Origin: Tanypteryx hageni
Lineage: Eukaryota > Arthropoda > Insecta > Odonata > Petaluridae
Assembly: GCA_028673005.1 (NCBI GenBank)
Contig: CM054116.1
Location: forward strand, 102,274,707-102,338,706
Length of the DNA: 64,000 bases
Direction of reading: 5' to 3'
This document shows, in pieces, positions 56,504 through 64,000 of the stretch. The position numbers and the translations under genes are program-made. The stretch's first letter is position 1. Each line of letters begins with the position of its first letter. A model generated the notes under the pieces. It saw only the letters and a list, made by a program, of their open reading frames with translations, ran no database searches and was not told the origin of the DNA.

Positions 56504-58244
56504 ATAATTTAAATAATGGAGAAATAAATTACTACATTTTCCAGCCCATAAGATCCACATTTTTCAGAAAATTGTCTCAAAAAATTTACCTGCATCTTAT
56601 TGACCATAAGTATACATGTATCTCACACGTAAAGTACAGTTTTATGACTAACGATTGTCGCTATAAGTAGGAGACGTTGGCCTTTGATCTTGGTAGTTTG
56701 TATAATTCAAAATTATTTTCTTCACACAAATGATTCAAATGAATTTTTCAAAGGGCATATGAAAATAATATGACATGCCAAAAAAGCCAACACCACGAAG
56801 TAATTCATCAAAAGGAGAAAAAAAATGAACACCCAAGTCATTATCAAAATGGTTTCACAAAAGTATTTAGTATATATATTTCAGTTACAAAATAAACATT
56901 CATTGTAAAGGAAGATGGTCACTTGCTAATTGAGATATGTACTGATAGTTTTCTAAAGTGATTTGGCATTTTCTTTGGAGTTAAAAGTATAACATAAACA
57001 TTTCACGCTTGGATGTGAAAAACAAACATTTCACCTCGAGCATATTACCTATATTGTCAAACCAATGATTCCCCATACTGACAGTGCAACATTATATTAG
57101 TAGGTGCAAAGTTGGTTAGTATCATATTTAGATGATTCAAAGTCAACTTACTCTTTCAAAAACATCACAATAAAATGTACATTTTATTGAACTAAAAAAT
57201 TTCAAACATTTAAAATTAAATGGTACATTCAATAAAAACCATGGGTGACAAGAGACTGCCAATTATCAAACATGAGCCAACAATAGACAGCAGACCTTCC
57301 AAGTAAAGTCCAGTATTAGGCATTGTGGAGTTACAGTTGCAGCTATATGTTATGCTATGCAAGCATTTATTTACTTGGGCTGAATGAAAACATACCATTG
57401 AAGAAAGTACTCTTTCTGGGCAATACAAGATGTGCGTGTTTGAAGCTAGGAAATAATCTTACCCATAAATTTGGCTGTGGTTAAACTAAGAGAAATAAAT
57501 ATTGTCTTAGAATCAGAAAAGCATGATACTCCAACACCAAGAAATAAACTCAAAATAAAAATTGCCATGCATGATGGAATGATGGAGATTAGCACTTATT
57601 GTTAGCTTGCTTGACTCAACATGAGGGCAAAATGAAAATATTTACAGCAAAACTCCACACTAGGCACATACATCTGCACAATAGTACACTCACAAATAGC
57701 ATCTAATAAATTGAGGATCACGACTGAATTTTTTAACACTCCAAAACAAACAGCTAATATTTTCAATAGTTGACATCACTGATTTCCACAATTAACTAAC
57801 CCAATGATGAAACAACAAATACTCAACATACCAGTATGCCTGCAGATACCGCATAGTACACAGCCATAGGTATGGAATGAGTCCTAGGGTCATGATACTT
57901 TGGATACTTGGAGGTCACCCCTTGGGTTAAAAAGAGCATAGGATATTTATTTTGCTTGAGACGAATCCTGCGAATAAAACAAAATGAAAAAATTAGAAAG
58001 ACGAACATCAGAGTGAAACATTTTAGTTATGAAACTGAGAAGAAATTAGTATTTAGTATTTTATTACATAAAATAATATGCATTTCCTATACATAATTCA
58101 GGCTTCTGGCAACAATTTGAGATTTCTAAAATGAAATCCATTGGTTTGATTTATGAACAAGTACCTATATGGATTAATTAATTCATTGATACATAAATTT
58201 CTGGATAAACTATTGCAAAAAACAAGTAAATTCATCTTGTTTTT
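56504..58244. other. Intergenic sequence, nothing recognised
   Basis: AT-rich. A motif at 56540-56620 (cagcccataagatccaca) recalls termini of pogo-type MITEs but has no partner. No gene was recognised. Confidence 0.45.
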
Positions 58245-58923
58245 ACTTTCTCCATACGTAGTATAGGGGAAAGTATTGTTTTCATGAAAAAAATTGATTT
58301 TGAGAATTCAATGGAAATACACATTTTGAGGTCCCCTGAACACATTTTGACCATTTTCATGATGATGTCTCTGTATGTGATTGGACCTTTGTGGACACAG
58401 TAACTTAAAAACTATTAATCAAATCAATGCAAAATTTTATATTTGACATTTTTGTTAAAGCCACAAGAGTTGATTAGTTTTTGGTAAAAATCAGTCAACT
58501 GGAAGTGGGTGCTTACTCTTGTCACATCCGTTATTTTGAAGTATTTGCTTTAATATTTGATATATGTAAAAACGTATTGGAATAAAGGTTGTAGGAAATT
58601 TAATTTTCTACAACCTTTGAAACATTTTCCCATATAATGCATTGTTTCAGGTATATCTTAAAAACTAAAATTTTTAGCTGCCACCACCACACCACCTACC
58701 AGCAACTACTGTAAACACTTGACGCTTAGTTACATCTTAGTAACAGTCCTTTTTATTTTCTTAATTGTTGGAGCTTCCTGGCTATATCCAATAACAGAAG
58801 GCTAAAGTATGAGTTTATTCTGTTCTTTCTGAGGTCTTGAAATTTTTCTAGCAGTTCCTTAAAATATTTATTATCATTGAACCTATTTGGCATTTTTAGT
58901 CATATTACAGATATGGAGAAAGT
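58245..58923 (+). mobile_element. Unnamed inverted-repeat element, copy B
   Basis: The ends ACTTTCTCCATAC and, inverted, ACTTTCTCCATAT enclose 679 bp. The interior matches copy A (21853-22507) in reverse orientation along its whole length, including gaggtcccctgaacac and acaatgcattatatgggg. The sequence catgtggtggccacat just outside the right end is shared with copy A, so the element may end near 58949. Confidence 0.75.
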
Positions 58924-60477
58924 CATGTGGTGGCCACATAAGATTTTTTATGTCATTTTAAGCAACTGAATGCAAATAAAACCATACACTTGTTTCTGAT
59001 GTTTTTCTAATTCCAAAATTATAAATTTATAAAATATTTAAAGAAATCACATTATTCATGTGCTTGAGAAATAATGAAAAAAATTGTCTTGTGTCAAAAT
59101 CTCAAACTCAAATATTCATTTCACACATGGCTGCTCTAATCATTAATATGTTCACAATATATACAGCTTTACACATGTGGTCTTTCCAGCTGTCAGTGCC
59201 AACTACACCAAATGCTTGGTTCATGCAAGGGTTTGTGGAGTCGTCTACTTCTCTCAAGGATCAGAAATCAAATTAAGGCAAATATTGCCGGACTGGAAAA
59301 GTCTTTTAGATTCGATGTCTACATTTAAATTGGTTTTGATCTTTTTCCTTCCATTTACATTTGATATGTTGTTAATGGTGCCTTCTGTTTATAATCATGG
59401 CTTGAGTAAAACAGCAAAACAATGGCAGAAGATGCATTTTAAACAAATTTTTGCAATGATGATCTAATTAACTGTTTAAGCATATTTTAATGATGAAAAA
59501 TTAAAAATTTGTGAGTGATAATGCTGCTGCTACATAAACAATTAAAAACATATTAACTAATTTTATTGTTATAGAAACTTTTAGGTGAGATGAAGATTAT
59601 GTTCCAGGTACAATCTTCAGGCAATGAGTTCTACGTGAAAAATTATCAACTGAGATTAAAGTTCCAAGCTCAGTCACGGCAGTACTTTTTTTTCTCTGCT
59701 CTTTCAGAGTTTGAGTATGTATAATGGCATTTTGCCTGAACTTCCGGGCTTTAGCCATGAGCAAAAAGTTTTTTAAAGAGCGGTCTAACTGGTTGACACA
59801 CAACATTTTCTTCTGATGGTGTTACTCTCATTGAATGTAGAACCAATCAATGAAATGAAATAGTTGTGTTAAAAAAATAGCAATTTTAGCAAATAAAGAT
59901 TCCCCTTGCACTTCAATGAAGAGATTTGTACAAAATATTCCGAAATGTATAAACTCCCATGCAGAATAAGTAGCAAGTAAACTTTGAGAATTATTGATTA
60001 ATTGGTAAAAGAAACCTATAAAAAACAAGCATATTGGTAAAACATTCAATTCTTCCTAGTCTGATTTAGTGTTTAAACTCAGCATTATTGAAAATGTCAT
60101 CTTAGAATGTAATTGGGTAAATTAAATTTTGGCTCATGATTGTTCACAGACTCTCTAAAAATAAGTAAATACATGGATAACTTATAACCATTGAGAATTG
60201 AGAAGCATCTCTTTCTGGCATGCTGGTTGTTGCCTTGGTTTTGATGTATGAAATGGATTTGCTTCATTATATTTGAACCAGAGCAGATAGAAATTGAAAC
60301 AGTATTTCTTCTAAATATTCAAGTTCCAATTATTGATCGCTATGCAAATCCTTAGTCTAATCCCAATGTATCCATTTATAAAATGGTGTGACAAAAAAAC
60401 TAATTCACTACACAAATAGAAATGTAAAATACAACATCTACAAAACAAGCAATTTATTCATTTCTTTAACCTAGACA
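58924..60477. other. Intergenic sequence, nothing recognised
   Basis: AT-rich. A + frame at 59177-59467 (with VSANYTKCLVHARVCGVVYF) has no family I can name. No terminal repeats were paired. Confidence 0.4.
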
Positions 60478-61489
60478 CAGGGCCGGCGGAAGCGTTGCGT
60501 TCAGGCGGGCGCCGCTTCCAAAAACTCCTGTCAGCAAACAACTTCAAGATAAAAATATGAGCATTGCACTTGTCTTAGAATCAATCCGCAATTTAAAATC
60601 ATTCGTAATGGAATATCAATCAAATTAAAATTACAAGGATGTTCTTGAAATGGCAAAAAAAACTTAGTGAACTTAGAACCAAAATTTAAATCTATAGTTG
60701 AAGTTCGCTGAAGAAAAAAGAAACGTCAATTTCAATATGAACATCATGACGAATCACCGCAAATGCCAGAAGATAGATTCAGAGACAATGTTTTTTATAC
60801 GATTTTGGATACTGCTTGGGCATCGATGAATGAACGTTTTGAACAACTAAAAATCCATAGTGATCATTTCAGTTTCTTACATAATTTCTCAGAAATTGAT
60901 AATGAAAATCTAAGAAAAAACTGTGATGATTTAGAGAATCTTTTAAAATATGGTGGTGACAAAGATATAAATGGTACAGAACTCTATGACAAGATAGTTG
61001 CTTATAAAGACTTTCAGTAAAGATAAATTAAAAATTCAAAACCCTTTTGATGTTCTTCAGTTTATTGTATCTAATAATTTATCCTTTCCCAACTTAACGA
61101 TTGCTTTAAGAATATTATTGGCCATTCCTGTTAGTGTAGCAAGCAGTGAACGTTCATTTACTAAATTAAAATTAATTAAGACGTATTTACGAATGAGTAT
61201 TTCACATGAGAGGCTTGTAAACCTTGCATTAATAGCGATTGAAAATGATGTATGTGCTGAATTAGATGTAAAGGAAATTATTTCCAATTTTTTAACTATG
61301 AAATCAAGAAAAATATAAATTTTGTGAATAAACTTGTTTCAAATAAAATTTCATATTTATTTATTTATTCTAATATTCTATTCATGTTACACTAAAATGT
61401 GCAACATATCTTTTTCAGCGATTTTTTTTGTAAAGGGGTGCTCACAACTATTTTGCAGATGGGTGCTGAACAACCTAGCGGCGGCCCTG
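60478..61489 (+). mobile_element. hAT deletion derivative with perfect 8-bp target duplication
   Basis: CCTAGACA lies immediately on both sides (60470-60477 and 61490-61497). The ends CAGGGCCGGCGG and, inverted, CAGGGCCGCCGC form terminal inverted repeats. Only the C-terminal third of a transposase remains inside 1012 bp. Confidence 0.92.
60763..61318 (+). pseudogene. hAT transposase C-terminus relic (ZMYM1-like type)
   Basis: The first frame (60763-61020) reads DRFRDNVFYTILDTAWASMN, then RFEQLK. A frameshift near 61005 moves to the second frame (to 61318): KDKLKIQNPFDVLQFI, IPVSVASSERSFTKLKLIKT, then RMSISHERLVNLALIAIEND. The SSERSF-KLKLIK-R motif is the hallmark of the hAT dimerisation domain. 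Without the catalytic core it is inactive. Upstream traces (KKRQFQYEHHDESPQMPE) belong to the same transposase. Confidence 0.85.
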
Positions 61490-61497
61490 CCTAGACA

Positions 61498-62293
61498 TAT
61501 GACCTCTGCTGAAGTATGTCACTTCTCTGTAGTACTCATGCGCAGTGTGTGAACAAAGAAATTTCTCTATATAATCATTTTGAATGAAATATTTTAAAAA
61601 TTGAAAAAATGGATTATATGCAGTTGGGTGCTATTATATATTCTTCCATTTTATCACTTTTCTGAAGAAATTAAAATTAATCAAAGAAAGGAAGAAAGTA
61701 AAAACATAATTCATGCCGTTTTCTAAAATAATGAAAAGCTTTAAAAATTTTAATGAAACAAAAGTGTAAAATATTTAAATCCATAATTGGTTATCTTATA
61801 TTTACCAAAGTTATCAAAAATAAACCTTTAAATGGCAGAATTTAAATGTCTCTGTTGAAGTCTGATAGCCAGGTATTTTTTGGCATTTAAATGGCTTAAT
61901 GGGGTTACATTTTTTTTCTATTTATAATTTTCCATAAAATTAAGATGGATGAAATAAAAAGTATTTCGTTTATTAAAAATGTCTGAAACTTATAAATACC
62001 TGGAACTGTTTTTGGTGAAATTCCATACTTCTGCAACTTATAGTTACAAAGCGATCTTTAACTTTCCATCTCCTAGGTCTCTATTACTCATTGCTAAAGC
62101 ATTCACCAAACGCATATCTTTTTCAACAATACCCCTTTTTCTAAATAATCTTTCATTACTATCTCACTTAACTCATTGTCATTATTATGAATAATTTATT
62201 CATTCGTTGCTTCTGATTGTAATAAATTTCAATGCTAAAGGCCTGACAGTAAAGAGAAAACCCCACTCTTCCTTTTCAGTTTCTGAGGAAGTA
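61498..62293. other. Intergenic sequence, nothing recognised
   Basis: AT-rich, with only short open frames of no known family. Confidence 0.5.
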
Positions 62294-62311
62294 ATCCCCT
62301 TATAAGGGGAT
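62294..62311. repeat. 18-bp perfect palindrome
   Basis: ATCCCCTTATAAGGGGAT is its own reverse complement. Confidence 0.9.
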
Positions 62312-62816
62312 GTATAGTGCGTTCAGCAGGATGATTCAATGCAACTCTCTATCTACTAGATCTGAGGCTTGAAGTTAAAATACTCCCACTGCCATGCAGT
62401 GTGTGAATAAGTGCATACGTACAGAGTGTATATACCGTATCTGCCCGAATATAAGCCGATACTTTTTGTCAAAATCTATCGTGAAAAAAATCACCCTCAG
62501 CTCGAATGCGAGCCTGAGGAAAAATTTGGCATCCTCGTACGACGCCATCGCTGAAAAATGTCGTTTCCATAGCATACCTCCTATATTACACTGATAAGGC
62601 ACTCGATGTCTGAAAAACACTCCCTTCTTACAGCGATTGCCCGGAGCTGTAATTTAAATTGCTATTGAAGGTTATTGATATATTTTAACACAGTTAAAAG
62701 TAAATGGGTTCTTATCCAAAGGAAACGGCAGTATATAAAACAATCGAGTTTTAACAATCCACCAGGTTCATAGCATGATTGCACGCTACAGCAAATTCGT
62801 TTTGATTATAATCAAA

Positions 62817-63175
62817 ATTGCGTATACTGACTAAGCAGACGATATCGTCTGCTTAGTTAATTCCCAAAATTCGATGACGACTTTCGATGCACAACTGTTT
62901 GAATTCCGCTAACATAAGATACGTCTGATTCGAAGGTGTGAACAACGGCGTTAACTGTAATTCATCTGATAATTAACAGCAATAATAATAAAAATTGGAA
63001 ACATCTTTCATAGAATCTATTAAAGTTGCGTATAATGACTATCATGCCAAATTCGATGACAGCTTTCGATGCGCAACAGTTTGAATTCCAGTAAGATAAA
63101 TAAATATACTTACATTTGATTGTAAGGTGTGAGCAACAGCGTTGACTATATTTATAATTAACAGTAATAATACCT
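62817..63175. repeat. Direct repeat, two copies of about 150 bp
   Basis: Copy 1 (62817-62990) and copy 2 (63024-63175) share ttgcgtata.tgacta, aaattcgatgac, ctttcgatgc.caac, gtttgaattcc, aaggtgtga.caac and aattaacag.aataata in the same order. Copy 1 has about 30 extra bp containing the palindrome at 62830-62857. Confidence 0.85.
62830..62857. repeat. 28-bp perfect palindrome
   Basis: actaagcagacgat followed directly by its exact reverse complement atcgtctgcttagt. A further 18-bp perfect palindrome (62800-62817, TTTTGATTATAATCAAAA) lies 12 bp upstream. Confidence 0.95.
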
Positions 63176-64000
63176 AATAAAACTTTACATGGAACGTATA
63201 TAATTATATAGATGTAATGTATAATGTATTCTAGGTTGTGCGTGCATGTCTGGTACACTTAAGCATAAAATTTACGAAAATACTTTTTTTTGATTTCTTC
63301 AATGGGATGTTTACTCTCACATATTTAAAATATTCTTGAGTATATTTTATCTATCGTCCACTAAATAGGCCATAAATTTGTGGAAATTTATAATAAGAAT
63401 AACAGAAAGTTAAATAAAATACAATACATAAGAAATGATTAAAAACTTGGTACTTGTTTCATTTTTCATGTGAAGTAATGCCAAGTTTTTAACTGTTACT
63501 TTATGTTGTATTTTATTTAAGATGCAATTACTCCTATCATTAACTAGTTTTGTGCCTTAAAAAATAAAATTATGGAACTGGAACAAATGTCATATATAAT
63601 TCAATATTATTAGCTTCAGGGTTGTATTTAAGACAAAATATACTTATTGAAAAATGACATTTTCAATATATAAAATAACTGCTGGTTATTCACAACACAT
63701 GCATGATCAGCTGCATGTATCATAAGGTTGAGTTTTTTTGCTAAAGCAGCTAACAATATAAACATTATTCAAGTCTGTTTTTCATGTTATGCTTTGCCCA
63801 ACATTTGGCAATGCCCAGCATTTGGCTATCAACAAAAATATTTTGATTTCTCAAATTTATCGCTGATCTTGCAAGTGACATTCCCCACTATTGAAATACC
63901 TATGTTTTCGTCCTTAGAAAATGTTTTATATTGTTGATAAAATTATTATGCTAATGTAAAGGTTACTCTAATTATTTAAAAAAGTATTCATTGGACCTAA
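63176..64000. other. Intergenic sequence, nothing recognised
   Basis: AT-rich sequence to the window edge with no recognisable gene or repeat. Confidence 0.5.

Noticed and set aside
59177..59467. 96-codon + frame with clustered hydrophobic residues
   Set aside because: It overlaps another open frame in a different phase and matches nothing I recognise.
62430..62620. Possible pogo/harbinger-type MITE end (ccgaatataagccgatac)
   Set aside because: The motif recalls termini of known MITEs, but no paired end or target duplication was found nearby.
1..64000. CRISPR arrays, operons, ribosome-binding sites or prophage features
   Set aside because: There is no regularly spaced repeat array. The gene structure is intron-rich and eukaryotic, so prokaryotic signals are not expected and none were seen.

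Overview
This looks like nuclear DNA from an insect or another arthropod. It is AT-rich, its genes are split by large GT-AG introns, and it is crowded with class I and class II mobile elements. The one clear host gene reads like the insect CIP4/TOCA protein. I cannot name the species from sequence alone.

Layout, part 1 (about 1-27.7 kb, + strand): nine exons of a Cip4-like gene (F-BAR, HR1 and SH3 domains; membrane-curving, actin-linked adaptor). They run in frame from 1433 to a stop at 27701 and encode 666 residues. The 5' coding exon(s) lie outside the window or are unrecognised. Intron 4 (about 10 kb) holds a tRNA-derived SINE, a THAP-bearing inverted-repeat element, short tandem duplications and a 401-bp stretch with no AG dinucleotide. 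Intron 6 (about 9.7 kb) is almost wholly mobile DNA. A hAT element (14285-22619, with matching terminal repeats and target duplications) is interrupted by a small hAT MITE, a second hAT relic, a 5'-truncated RTE-like LINE with an 802-codon open frame, and an unnamed inverted-repeat element. A piggyBac derivative follows it. Intron 8 carries a 1.4-kb pogo/Tc1-like element. The SH3 domain of the gene is split by a 42-residue basic-then-acidic low-complexity insert.

Layout, part 2 (27.7-64 kb): no complete host gene was recognised. One 117-bp GC-rich candidate exon (41355-41471) resembles part of an SLC26/STAS sulfate-transporter domain. The rest is intergenic or intronic DNA with hAT MITEs, tRNA-derived SINEs, two mariner-family relics, a Jockey/CR1-group LINE (47640-50140) and an antisense 3' fragment of the same family (45498-45890), a degenerate repeat array (44.4-47.3 kb), a second piggyBac copy (53468-55261), a second copy of the unnamed inverted-repeat element (58245-58923), a hAT deletion derivative with perfect 8-bp target duplications (60478-61489), and a direct repeat one copy of which holds a 28-bp perfect palindrome (62.8-63.2 kb).

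All family names rest on reading motifs by eye. No database search was run.
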